38,922 bases of DNA, from assembly GCA_964368965.1 (NCBI GenBank), contig CAYJDR010000023.1:1-38922 (forward strand), given 5' to 3'. Of this stretch, positions 1-7,266 are shown piece after piece. The stretch is from CAYJDR01 sp964368965. GTDB taxonomy: Bacteria > Chrysiogenota > Deferribacteres > Deferribacterales > Mucispirillaceae. Position 1 is the stretch's first letter; each line of letters starts with the position of its first letter. The notes under the pieces are model-generated. The model had not been told where the DNA came from. It saw only the letters and a list, made by a program, of their open reading frames with translations, and did not search any database. Position numbers and translations under genes: made by a program.

Positions 1-774
1 CTAGCAACAGCAAAAAGCACAGCACACCTTATTTCAACCATGCTTTCTGCAACTATAGTATATTACAAATACAAGCTGGCTGTCACGTCGGAAAAACAAA
101 TGAGCGATAAACTGCGCGAATACGAAGATATGGCATTCCTAGGCAATAACACGGCGTCAATAGCACACGAAATTAAAAACCCGCTCATCGCTATCGGTGG
201 TTTTGCGAAAAGACTTATGAAAGCAGTATCTGACCCTAACTTACAAAAAATGGCAATGGTAATATCTAGCGAAACAGAAAGGCTCGAAAGGCTCACCGCT
301 GATATATTATCATACTCAAAAAAGCATATACCACAAAAAGAGTTTATCTCACTGCATGAAGAGATGGAAGCTGTCAAACTACTATTCGCTACCCGCTCTA
401 TCGAAGATGACATTAAAATAAACATCAATATCGACAACAATTTAAAAGTAGCTGTAGATTGTGGACAGTTTAGGCAAGTTGTTGTAAACCTAGTCGCAAA
501 TGCAATGAACGCCATTGAACATTCAGGAACTGTTTCTATCTATACTATAGATGATGGTGATTATATTAAAATAATTATTGAAGATACAGGCTCAGGCATT
601 AAAGATGAACACCTTGAGCATATATTCTCGCCGTTTTTCACTACATCAACAAACGGCACAGGACTTGGGCTAGCAATAAGTAAAAAGATTATGATAAACC
701 ATGGTGGTGATATATTTGTGAACAACACAGAAAATGGTGCAATGTTTGTGCTAGTCATACCAAAAGTGACATAA
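1..774 (+). CDS. Sensor histidine kinase, C-terminal part (5' truncated by window edge)
   Basis: The reading frame is open from the first base, so the N-terminal sensor part lies outside the window. Visible order: a short hydrophobic segment followed by a linker; the HisKA H-box IAHEIKNP, with the phospho-accepting His encoded near 166; then a HATPase domain with N-box (VVVNLVANAMNAIE), G1 (EDTGSGI), F-box (FSPFFTT) and G2 (GTGLGLAIS). All kinase signatures are intact, so it should be an active ATP-dependent autokinase at the membrane. No response regulator lies in the window. The radical SAM gene starts 29 bp downstream on the same strand. The ATG at 40 is internal and is unlikely to be the true start. 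Family certain; signal and partner unknown. Confidence 0.93.
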   Translation, partial: LATAKSTAHLISTMLSATIVYYKYKLAVTSEKQMSDKLREYEDMAFLGNNTASIAHEIKNPLIAIGGFAKRLMKAVSDPNLQKMAMVISSETERLERLTADILSYSKKHIPQKEFISLHEEMEAVKLLFATRSIEDDIKININIDNNLKVAVDCGQFRQVVVNLVANAMNAIEHSGTVSIYTIDDGDYIKIIIEDTGSGIKDEHLEHIFSPFFTTSTNGTGLGLAISKKIMINHGGDIFVNNTENGAMFVLVIPKVT

Positions 775-803
775 CATAAAGGATTAAGGGGAAGGGGAGC
801 TAT

Positions 804-2132
804 ATGAAACAAATAACGAGTGTTAATGTTGACACAATCAAAAACGAACAACTAAAAAAAGATGCAATGCATTACGTCAACATGTATAACGCATTTCTGC
901 AAGATATTGAAGCATCAGGCATAAAAGTTGCCGACTACACAAAGGAAACTGAAAAACGTGACGAATTAGTTGAGAAATTAAAACAAACAAACGCAGTGTT
1001 CAGAAACGATGGCAAAAGCGTATGTTTAAATGAAAATGTCTCACCATCATGCCTTGATTGTCGCACCGGCGTTGGATCTTCTACATATATACTTACACTT
1101 GCATGTAACAGGGATTGCTTTTTCTGCACAAACAAAAACCAAATAGATTATGAAAAAAAGCAAAAAGAAGTTGCTAACGTAGTCGCTGAATTTAAACGCG
1201 ACCACGGCAGATATAAAGGTATGAAATCGGCAGCACTTACTGGCGGCGAACCGTTACTCCACGTTGATGAATGTTGCAACTTCATAAAAAAAGTTAAAAA
1301 AACATCTAAAAACACGCAAACAAGAATATATACTAACGGCGACTTAGCTACTCCAGAAGTACTACAAAAACTGGCTGATGCAGGACTTGACGAAATACGC
1401 TTCGGTGTGAAAGTTGAAGAAGATGGCACTTATTCTGATACAATCATCGCAACTATCGCAGAAGCACAAAAGCACATACCAAGAACAATGGTGGAAATGC
1501 CTGTCTACCCTGGCACACTTGAAGCTACTAAGCAACTTATGCTTGAACTTGATAAAATCGGCATATTTGGTGTGAATATCCTTGAGTTTCTATACCCGTG
1601 GCAACACGCAAAGGACTATGCAGACAAAGGCTATGAAGTATCATCACGCCCATACAAAGTGTTGTTTGACTACTCATATGCAGGCGGGTTACCTATCGCA
1701 GGTAGCCAAAACGACTGCTTAGAATTACTACTATTCTGTGCTGAAAACAATGTGTCAATGGGTGTACATTACTGTAGCCTTGAAAACAAACTCACAGCAC
1801 AAATATACCAACATAACGCTAACCTAAAACTAAGTGGCACAGAGCATTTTTCTGAGAATGATTTCTTCATTAAAATCGCAAGAGCATATGGTGAAGACGT
1901 TGAAGTTGCAAAAAAAGCACTAGACGATGCAAACTGTCAGCACTATTCATATAACCCGAGTGTAGGCTATATCGAGTTTTCACCAAAAGATATCGAGCAC
2001 CTTAAGGAGCTAGATATTGAAATAGGTATCAGCTATCTTGCACTTGATATCGACTTCGAAGGCAGGCACGTGCTACGTGAGTTGCAAATAGATACACTAA
2101 ACTCAAAAGAGTTTGACATACGAGCAATATAA
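804..2132 (+). CDS. Radical SAM protein
   Basis: The 442-aa protein has the radical SAM signature CNRDCFFC (C-x3-C-x2-C) near residues 100-107, which binds the [4Fe-4S] cluster and S-adenosylmethionine. The GGEP motif lies about 45 residues later (LTGGEPLLH). Extra cysteines stand just upstream (CLNENVSPSCLDC) and may hold a second cluster or metal. The start ATG follows a purine-rich ribosome site (aaggggaagg). It forms a tight unit with the next two genes: the ferredoxin starts 1 bp after its stop and the racemase-family gene follows equally closely. The substrate cannot be read from the sequence. The context suggests an anaerobic redox or amino-acid modification pathway fed by the neighbouring ferredoxin. 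Confidence 0.85.
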   Translation: MKQITSVNVDTIKNEQLKKDAMHYVNMYNAFLQDIEASGIKVADYTKETEKRDELVEKLKQTNAVFRNDGKSVCLNENVSPSCLDCRTGVGSSTYILTLACNRDCFFCTNKNQIDYEKKQKEVANVVAEFKRDHGRYKGMKSAALTGGEPLLHVDECCNFIKKVKKTSKNTQTRIYTNGDLATPEVLQKLADAGLDEIRFGVKVEEDGTYSDTIIATIAEAQKHIPRTMVEMPVYPGTLEATKQLMLELDKIGIFGVNILEFLYPWQHAKDYADKGYEVSSRPYKVLFDYSYAGGLPIAGSQNDCLELLLFCAENNVSMGVHYCSLENKLTAQIYQHNANLKLSGTEHFSENDFFIKIARAYGEDVEVAKKALDDANCQHYSYNPSVGYIEFSPKDIEHLKELDIEIGISYLALDIDFEGRHVLRELQIDTLNSKEFDIRAI

Positions 2133-2133
2133 C

Positions 2134-3045
2134 ATGTTAAAAAGATTTGATCTGGCAAACGTCGTACTTAAAGGCGTTTCACAAGCTATCAGTGTTAGAC
2201 AAAATAGATGCACACGCATCAAACATAAAAATTCGCCATGTACTGCATGTCATGCAAACTGCGCAGCCGATGCTATTAGCGTCGGCGGGCCTGGCTCTAG
2301 CGTACGCATAAACCACGAGAAATGCACAGGTTGTGGCATTTGTGTTACTGTCTGCCCTACCCATGCAATCACGTTGCGTAACAACGGCTACAACGAATTT
2401 ATTGATAAGTGTACACGACTAATATTGCCAGATGGCACCCTAAATATCACATGTGCAGAACGCCCACTTGGTGCATCAAAAGTTGGTGCTACATTCCAAT
2501 GCATAGGCGTTATCAATGCTATAGATATTTTGTTGCTATACCTACGTGGCGCTAGTAAAATCAATATATTACATGGCAACTGCCACGAATGTGATTGCAA
2601 AAACGGTGCAAAAGTAATTGAGGCTGAATGCCGTAAACTGCTTACACTTGCACCAATATTTGAAGACCTGAACGACTTAAGCATCGACTTTCAAGATGAC
2701 TATATAATAATCGAGTTCCCACTTCAAAAACCAATCGTTAGAGCACCTGTAGAGGAAAAACCGAACCCTGTTGTTGATAGACGTGGACTGTTCTCNNNNN
2801 NNNNNNNNNNNNNNNNNNNNNNNNNNNNNNNNNNNNNNNNNNNNNNNNNNNNNNNNNNNNNNNNNNNNNNNNNNNNNNNNNNNNNNNNNNNNNNNATTAA
2901 GTTTAATCCGTCAAAATGCATATCTTGTATGCTTTGCAAGCCTGCTTGCTTCCACGGATATTTAGACTACAAACCAGAACTTGCGCTGAAAGACTTCTTC
3001 AGCGACTTAACACTTATTGAAAAAGAACTACCAGAAGAGGCTTAA
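2134..3045 (+). CDS. 4Fe-4S ferredoxin-type protein (interrupted by a sequence gap)
   Basis: The ATG at 2134 comes one base after the radical SAM stop and is preferred to an in-frame TTG at 2113 that lies inside the upstream gene. N-terminal cysteines (CTACHANC) are followed by a classical cluster motif CTGCGICVTVCP. A second motif CISCMLCKPAC lies at the C-terminus, so at least two [4Fe-4S] clusters are expected. A central part (FQCIGVINAID and CHECDCKNG) has further Cys residues. A 100-N gap at 2796-2895 removes an unknown number of residues. The frame happens to stay open across it, but whether both halves are one gene is likely rather than proven. It probably passes electrons to or from the adjacent radical SAM enzyme (inference). 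Confidence 0.78.
   Translation: MLKRFDLANVVLKGVSQAISVRQNRCTRIKHKNSPCTACHANCAADAISVGGPGSSVRINHEKCTGCGICVTVCPTHAITLRNNGYNEFIDKCTRLILPDGTLNITCAERPLGASKVGATFQCIGVINAIDILLLYLRGASKINILHGNCHECDCKNGAKVIEAECRKLLTLAPIFEDLNDLSIDFQDDYIIIEFPLQKPIVRAPVEEKPNPVVDRRGLFXXXXXXXXXXXXXXXXXXXXXXXXXXXXXXXXXXIKFNPSKCISCMLCKPACFHGYLDYKPELALKDFFSDLTLIEKELPEEA
2796..2895. other. Assembly gap (100 N)
   Basis: A run of exactly 100 N, the usual placeholder for a gap of unknown length. It interrupts the ferredoxin gene. The flanks show no shared sequence, unlike the second gap in this window, so real sequence is probably missing here. Confidence 0.98.
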
Positions 3046-3046
3046 C

Positions 3047-3736
3047 ATGAAAAGACTAGGCATAATCGGCGGTATGGGACCGCTTGCAACTATAGACTTG
3101 TTCCAAAAAATTGTAGAACTAACCGATGCTACAAAAGACCAAGAACATATACCGATTATCATTGACAACTATCCACAAATCGAAGATAGAACGGCACACA
3201 TCTTACACGGCGCTGAAAGTCCAGAGGCTAAGCTTGTAGAGTCTGCAAAGAGGCTCCAAGCAGCTGGTGTTGATGCGCTCATTATGCCATGCAATACTGC
3301 ACACTACTTCGCAAAAGCAATTGAAGAAGCAGTAGATATCCCACTCATACACATTGTTGAGTGCACAGTGAATGCTATCAGACGTGACTACCCAAATGCT
3401 AAAAAAATCGCAGTTGCAGCAACTGCTGGCACAAAGGCAAGCAAGGTTTATGAAAGTGTTGTAGTGCGTGAAAAGTTAGATGTGTTAGATATACCTGAAA
3501 GTGTTGAAGAAGCCCTCATGGACGCTATCTACAAAGGCGTAAAAGCAGGAAAAACAGAAGAATTTGCACATAAATACCAATACGCTATAGATGAACTGGA
3601 AGCACTTGGCGCAGATGTTATCATCGCTGGGTGCACAGAGTTGCCGATATTGCGTGCACATATCACTACTGATGTTGCAATAGTTGACGCAACGCTTGAG
3701 CTTGCAAAGTCTGCTGTTGAATTTGCAAAAAGTTAG
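3047..3736 (+). CDS. Aspartate/glutamate racemase family protein
   Basis: The 229-aa protein begins MKRLGIIGGMGPLAT, the N-terminal signature of the Asp/Glu racemase family. Both catalytic-type cysteines are visible: MPCNTAHY in the N-terminal half and GCTELP in the C-terminal half. This supports cofactor-independent two-base racemisation, most likely L- to D-aspartate. The ATG at 3047 lies 1 bp after the ferredoxin stop, with a good ribosome site (agaagagg) inside the end of that gene, so the in-frame TTG upstream is rejected. Last gene of the radical SAM-ferredoxin unit. Its stop overlaps the stop of the convergent outer-membrane gene by 4 bp. Aspartate specificity is family-based; related members act on other substrates. 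Confidence 0.88.
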   Translation: MKRLGIIGGMGPLATIDLFQKIVELTDATKDQEHIPIIIDNYPQIEDRTAHILHGAESPEAKLVESAKRLQAAGVDALIMPCNTAHYFAKAIEEAVDIPLIHIVECTVNAIRRDYPNAKKIAVAATAGTKASKVYESVVVREKLDVLDIPESVEEALMDAIYKGVKAGKTEEFAHKYQYAIDELEALGADVIIAGCTELPILRAHITTDVAIVDATLELAKSAVEFAKS

Positions 3737-4533
3737 AAATCTACTGAAAACATCATGATGAGCCTAGGCACATATGGTGTATGAGTTGTAGGGCTTGCGA
3801 TTGAATCATTTAGCAAAAACTCTGTTGAGATTATCGTTGTCCAGCTCCATGCTGTTGATAGGCGATAGTTTATGATTGTTGTAAGCCCTGTTCTTGTTAG
3901 CCCATCGCTTGGTTTGAATTGAGGTAGCCTATATTCAGCACTTTCTGCTGCTGATACCCCAAAGTGCAAGTCCATCCAATTAGCGTCGCCATAAATCAAA
4001 AATGCACTAGGCATTACTGTCAATCTATCTGTTAGCTTAATTATACCCATAGCACTAAGCTTAATCTCTAAGCTTTCGCTACCACCTACAGTTTTAATAA
4101 AGTCAGCACTTGCAATAACTTGCTTAACTGGCATAAACGTCAAACTAGGTGCAATAATCACACCATACTCAACTTCATCGAAGTTGTTAACACCGATACC
4201 AATAAAATCATAATTGAATGTAAGGCTTGCGAATAGCTTAAAATCAGTATATGGAACAGGTGCAGCAACAGATACACCTGTATAGCGCAAAGTAATAAAC
4301 TTTCTATATTTTGCAGTCATAAGTGGAACCGTTAGAAAACGCATTGACTTTGAACCATCATGCTTAGGCATAATGAAAGAAAACGTGCCAAGCTTAAACT
4401 CCCAGTTTTCTAGTAGTCGTTTAGGCTCTCCCAGCCCTGTGATTGGGGTTGCGTCGTCAGTAGATGTGGCGTTATCCTCTGCAAATACGTTGGCAGAAAA
4501 CAACACTAATATTAATGCTAGTAAAACTCTCAT
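3733..4533 (-). CDS. Putative outer-membrane beta-barrel protein
   Basis: A 266-aa product with a clear Sec signal peptide (MRVLLALILVLFSANVFA, cleavage after AFA-like residues) and a mature part of alternating hydrophobic and polar residues ending in Phe (FSVDF), typical of outer-membrane barrels. No catalytic motif is seen. I cannot assign a named family; it may be a DUF-type barrel. The ribosome site is weak, with no good Shine-Dalgarno just upstream. A well-formed promoter lies upstream at 4580-4608. It is convergent with, and overlaps by 4 bp, the racemase gene. Confidence 0.7.
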   Translation of the reverse strand: MRVLLALILVLFSANVFAEDNATSTDDATPITGLGEPKRLLENWEFKLGTFSFIMPKHDGSKSMRFLTVPLMTAKYRKFITLRYTGVSVAAPVPYTDFKLFASLTFNYDFIGIGVNNFDEVEYGVIIAPSLTFMPVKQVIASADFIKTVGGSESLEIKLSAMGIIKLTDRLTVMPSAFLIYGDANWMDLHFGVSAAESAEYRLPQFKPSDGLTRTGLTTIINYRLSTAWSWTTIISTEFLLNDSIASPTTHTPYVPRLIMMFSVDF

Positions 4534-4553
4534 GCTAGTATATATAGCACACT

Positions 4554-4763
4554 CGAAAAAAAATGCTAGTAAAATTTATGTTATAGGTATAAACACCAGT
4601 TGTGACAANNNNNNNNNNNNNNNNNNNNNNNNNNNNNNNNNNNNNNNNNNNNNNNNNNNNNNNNNNNNNNNNNNNNNNNNNNNNNNNNNNNNNNNNNNNN
4701 NNNNNNNNCGAAAAAAAATGCTAGTAAAATTTATGTTATAGGTATAAACACCAGTTGTGACAA
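4554..4763. repeat. 55-bp exact repeat flanking a 100-N gap (assembly artefact)
   Basis: Bases 4554-4608 and 4709-4763 are identical over 55 positions, and the gap 4609-4708 sits exactly between them. This is what a scaffolder leaves when two contigs overlap by one k-mer of 55. The true sequence is probably continuous with a single copy, making the real intergenic region about 155 bp shorter. Confidence 0.9.
4580..4608 (-). promoter_or_regulatory. Sigma70-type promoter for the outer-membrane protein gene
   Basis: On the minus strand TTGTCA (4603-4608), a 17-bp spacer and TATAAC (4580-4585), about 47 bp upstream of the start at 4533. An identical copy occurs at 4735-4763 because the flanks of the N-gap are duplicated by assembly. 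Confidence 0.6.
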
Positions 4764-4774
4764 TTAATTAGAAC

Positions 4775-5251
4775 TTATTGTGCCACTTTATAACGAATTG
4801 GGCAAAACTCGCCACTATATATCATGCCAACTACCGTATTTCTATTACCATGCCCCTCATCTTTGATGTTAGCGATATACCATTCCATTGATTTTTCTGG
4901 GCTTCGCTCAACACCGATACCATCTCTATACATTATACACACGTTATAGTTAGCATCTTCGTCGCCTTGCATTGCGGCTTTCATGTTCCATTCAAATGCT
5001 TGTACTTCATCTTTCAATGTGCCTAAACCTAGGCGATACATAGCAGACAAATTATACTGAGCATGAACATAGCCTTGTTCGGCTGATTTTTTAAAGAAAC
5101 TATACGCTTTCGGATAGTTTTTCTCAACACCTATACCATAAAAGTAATCAACACCAAGGTCATATTGCGCCTCTGCATCACTTGCATAAGTGGAAATACT
5201 TGCTAAAAATATAACTATAGCCTTTGCCATTATTCTTTTTATTTTTATCAT
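4775..5251 (-). CDS. Sel1-repeat (TPR-like) secreted protein
   Basis: The 158-aa product has an N-terminal hydrophobic signal (AKAIVIFLASISTYASDAEA) and then Sel1-type helical repeats: AQYDLGVDYFYGIGVEKNY, AQYNLSAMYRLGLG, and a third degenerate copy ANYNVCIMYRDGIGVE. Each has the A-x-Y-x-L-G / G-x-G-V pattern. Sel1 repeats are protein-interaction scaffolds; the partner is unknown. Likely periplasmic. The start follows aggagctaagg. The gene stands alone, between the outer-membrane protein promoter and the aldolase terminator. Confidence 0.8.
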   Translation of the reverse strand: MIKIKRIMAKAIVIFLASISTYASDAEAQYDLGVDYFYGIGVEKNYPKAYSFFKKSAEQGYVHAQYNLSAMYRLGLGTLKDEVQAFEWNMKAAMQGDEDANYNVCIMYRDGIGVERSPEKSMEWYIANIKDEGHGNRNTVVGMIYSGEFCPIRYKVAQ

Positions 5252-5295
5252 CAGTGCCTTAGCTCCTCATACCCTCTTTTGTTACAGAAAAATAC

Positions 5296-5327
5296 CAAAT
5301 AAAAAGGCTTGGATTTACCCAAGCCTT
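5296..5327 (-). terminator. Rho-independent terminator after fba
   Basis: 9-bp perfect stem AAGGCTTGG (5304-5312) / CCAAGCCTT (5319-5327) with a 6-nt loop. Read on the minus strand it is followed by TTTTTATTT. It lies 9 bp downstream of the aldolase stop. Confidence 0.85.
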
Positions 5328-5335
5328 GCATTAAC

Positions 5336-6313
5336 TTATTTAACTCTGTTTGCGCTTCCAAGTACGTTTTCGTTCTTGTTTTTGTACGCTTTTAGTAGCT
5401 CTTTTCTAGCGTTGCCTAGATATTTTCTAGGGTCAAACTCTGATGGTTCATTAGCTAATGTTTCACGTACTTTTGCAGTGAATGCTAAGCGACCGTCTGA
5501 GTCAATATTGATTTTACAAACAGCGCTTGCTGCTGCTTTTCTAAGCTGATCTTCAGGTACGCCAACTGCGTTTTCCATCTTGCCACCGTATTGGTTGATA
5601 AGCTCAACATACTCAGGTAAAACTGATGATGCACCGTGTAAAACAATTGGGAACCCTGGTAAACGCTTTTCAATTTCATCAAGGATATCAAAGCGTAATG
5701 GTGGCACGCTCTCACCTGGCTTTAGCTTAAACTTATATGCGCCGTGAGATGTACCAATAGAAATAGCTAGAGAGTCAACACCTGTTTTTGTAACGAAGTC
5801 AACAACTTCATCTGGGTTTGTGTATGTAGAGTGTTCGTGTGATACTTCATCTTCAATACCTGCAAGAACGCCAAGCTCGCCTTCAACAGTAACACCATAT
5901 TGGTGAGCGTACTCAACAACTTTTTTAGTTAGTGCTACGTTTTCATCGTATGGTAGGTGTGAGCCGTCGATCATAACTGATGAGAAGCCTTTCTCGATAC
6001 AGTCAACGCATAACTCATAGCTGTCGCCGTGGTCTAAATGTAGTGCGATAGGTACTGCACAGCCCATCTCTTTTGCGAACTCAACAGCACCCATTGCTAA
6101 GTAACGTAAAATTGTAGCATTTGCATAGTTTCTAGCGCCTTTTGATACTTGTAATATAACTGGAGATTTTGTTTCAGCACATGCTTGGACAATCGCTTGA
6201 ATTTGCTCCAAGTTGTTGAAGTTGTATGCAGGAACAGCATAACCGTTTTTCATAGCGTCTGCAAACATTTCTTTAGTGTTTACTAATCCTAATTCTTTGT
6301 AAGATACTGGCAT
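5336..6313 (-). CDS. fba: Class II fructose-bisphosphate aldolase
   Basis: The 325-aa protein matches the class II, zinc-dependent aldolase family, which interconverts fructose 1,6-bisphosphate with dihydroxyacetone phosphate and glyceraldehyde 3-phosphate in the cytosol. Visible hallmarks are YAVPAYNFNN near the N-terminus, ALHLDHGDSYE (zinc His and catalytic Asp), MIDGSHLPYDEN, VEGELG, the loop AISIGTSHGAYK and the phosphate-binding VLHGASSV. Full length for the family. A strong ribosome site (taaggaggc) precedes the ATG. It is the last gene of a minus-strand run that begins with the HigA-N-like gene and the flavoprotein, and it ends at a terminator 9 bp downstream. Confidence 0.95.
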   Translation of the reverse strand: MPVSYKELGLVNTKEMFADAMKNGYAVPAYNFNNLEQIQAIVQACAETKSPVILQVSKGARNYANATILRYLAMGAVEFAKEMGCAVPIALHLDHGDSYELCVDCIEKGFSSVMIDGSHLPYDENVALTKKVVEYAHQYGVTVEGELGVLAGIEDEVSHEHSTYTNPDEVVDFVTKTGVDSLAISIGTSHGAYKFKLKPGESVPPLRFDILDEIEKRLPGFPIVLHGASSVLPEYVELINQYGGKMENAVGVPEDQLRKAAASAVCKINIDSDGRLAFTAKVRETLANEPSEFDPRKYLGNARKELLKAYKNKNENVLGSANRVK

Positions 6314-6337
6314 TTCAGCCTCCTTAATGAGATAATT

Positions 6338-6871
6338 TTAAAACATACTTATATTTAACTTTACTTCTTCTAACTTCATTTTAGCGCCGTCAAGGTTATC
6401 GCTTGAGCACCCCAATACTGTCATAGCAAATGGCTTCAGCCCGTAACCCTCATATATGCGCTTAAACCACTCTGTAGCAAGTTCCCCATGTGCCCTATTT
6501 GTTGAACCTTGGGTGAGTATGAACATGCCTTTAGCTCCTTCTTGAAAGCGTGACTTCTTATTTGCATCTTTCATAGCGTACCATCTATCTACAAACGTTT
6601 TACATGCACCCGTAATAAAGCCCATATAGTTAGGTGATAAAATTACTACTTTTTCAGCTTCAATAAGTTTTGGATATATTTGTTGCATATCATCGTTGAC
6701 AACGCATAACGAATTATTTGTTTTGCATGCTTTGCAGCCAACGCATTGGTTGATTTTTTTATCACGCAATGTGACAAGTTCAGCCCCTTCTTTCGAGTCG
6801 GCTATGCTTTTCGCAAGAAAATTTGCATTACCATTAGATCTTGTGCTTGCATCGATTATTAGTAAGTTCAC
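6338..6871 (-). CDS. NADPH-dependent FMN reductase / flavodoxin-fold protein
   Basis: The 177-aa product opens with a flavodoxin-like beta strand and FMN phosphate loop (LLIIDASTRSNGNANFLA) and carries a cysteine cluster CVGCKACKTNNSLC like that of iron-sulfur flavoproteins, followed by SPNYMGFITGACKTFVDRW. It probably binds FMN and acts as a soluble reductase; the substrate is unknown. The start is GTG at 6871, supported by cggag 7 bp upstream. It lies 16 bp after the HigA-N-like gene and 24 bp before fba, so the three are likely co-transcribed. Confidence 0.85.
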   Translation of the reverse strand: MNLLIIDASTRSNGNANFLAKSIADSKEGAELVTLRDKKINQCVGCKACKTNNSLCVVNDDMQQIYPKLIEAEKVVILSPNYMGFITGACKTFVDRWYAMKDANKKSRFQEGAKGMFILTQGSTNRAHGELATEWFKRIYEGYGLKPFAMTVLGCSSDNLDGAKMKLEEVKLNISMF

Positions 6872-6887
6872 AGATAACTCCGTAAGA

Positions 6888-7133
6888 TTAGTCTTCGTCT
6901 TTGATGTGGTCGTGACGGAGCTTTTTTGCGATGTCGATGTTGTGCGTGCTTTTCATGCTTACTACAGGTTCAAGATATACAAGGTGCTCATCTTCGTAGC
7001 GCTCGACAAGGCGGGATAGTTCAACATATTCGTTCCAGTCGGGTTTACCTGGGGCGGTAGTAGACACTAGCTCTTGCATTCGTTCAACAGCTTTAGCATA
7101 AGTTCTTTCATCATTAATTGAAGTTATTCGCAT
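6888..7133 (-). CDS. Small protein resembling the N-terminal part of HigA-type antitoxins, lacking the HTH
   Basis: The 81 residues resemble the N-terminal, non-DNA-binding segment of HigA-like antitoxins: a repeated-acid helical region with VELSRLVERYEDEH followed by a short tail rich in charge (KLRHDHIKDED). The XRE helix-turn-helix that normally follows is absent and no HigB-like toxin lies next to it. It has its own promoter (7168-7196) and a ribosome site (ggggg) and leads the flavoprotein-fba unit. It may be a stand-alone domain or a remnant with an unknown binding role. The similarity is recalled by pattern, not searched. Confidence 0.6.
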   Translation of the reverse strand: MRITSINDERTYAKAVERMQELVSTTAPGKPDWNEYVELSRLVERYEDEHLVYLEPVVSMKSTHNIDIAKKLRHDHIKDED

Positions 7134-7167
7134 AACTCAACCCCCACATAAACAAAACATATTTATA

Positions 7168-7196
7168 ATCTTAACTTTTCTAATATTATTTGTCAA
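7168..7196 (-). promoter_or_regulatory. Sigma70-type promoter for the 7133-5336 gene unit
   Basis: On the minus strand a consensus TTGACA (7191-7196), 17-bp spacer and TAAGAT (7168-7173), 35 bp upstream of the start at 7133. Confidence 0.65.
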
Positions 7197-7226
7197 CACT
7201 TGTATTTATGTTATTAGCACTCTAAA

Positions 7227-7256
7227 TGAAAAAAGCCACTTAATTAAAAGTGGCTT
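7227..7256 (-). terminator. Rho-independent terminator after the MBL-GAF-HD-GYP gene
   Basis: Perfect 9-bp stem AAGCCACTT (7233-7241) / AAGTGGCTT (7248-7256) with a 6-nt loop, followed on the minus strand by TTTTC. It sits 10 bp after the stop and ends the signalling operon that starts at 12877. Confidence 0.85.
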
Positions 7257-7266
7257 AAGTTATTGA

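Noticed and set aside
2771..2965. Short frames running through the N-gap on either strand
   Set aside because: They exist only because N codons read as open; no coding features.
7214..7222. CIRCE (HrcA) operator half-site TTAGCACTC
   Set aside because: The complementary GAGTGCTAA at 9-bp spacing is missing, and no heat-shock gene is adjacent.
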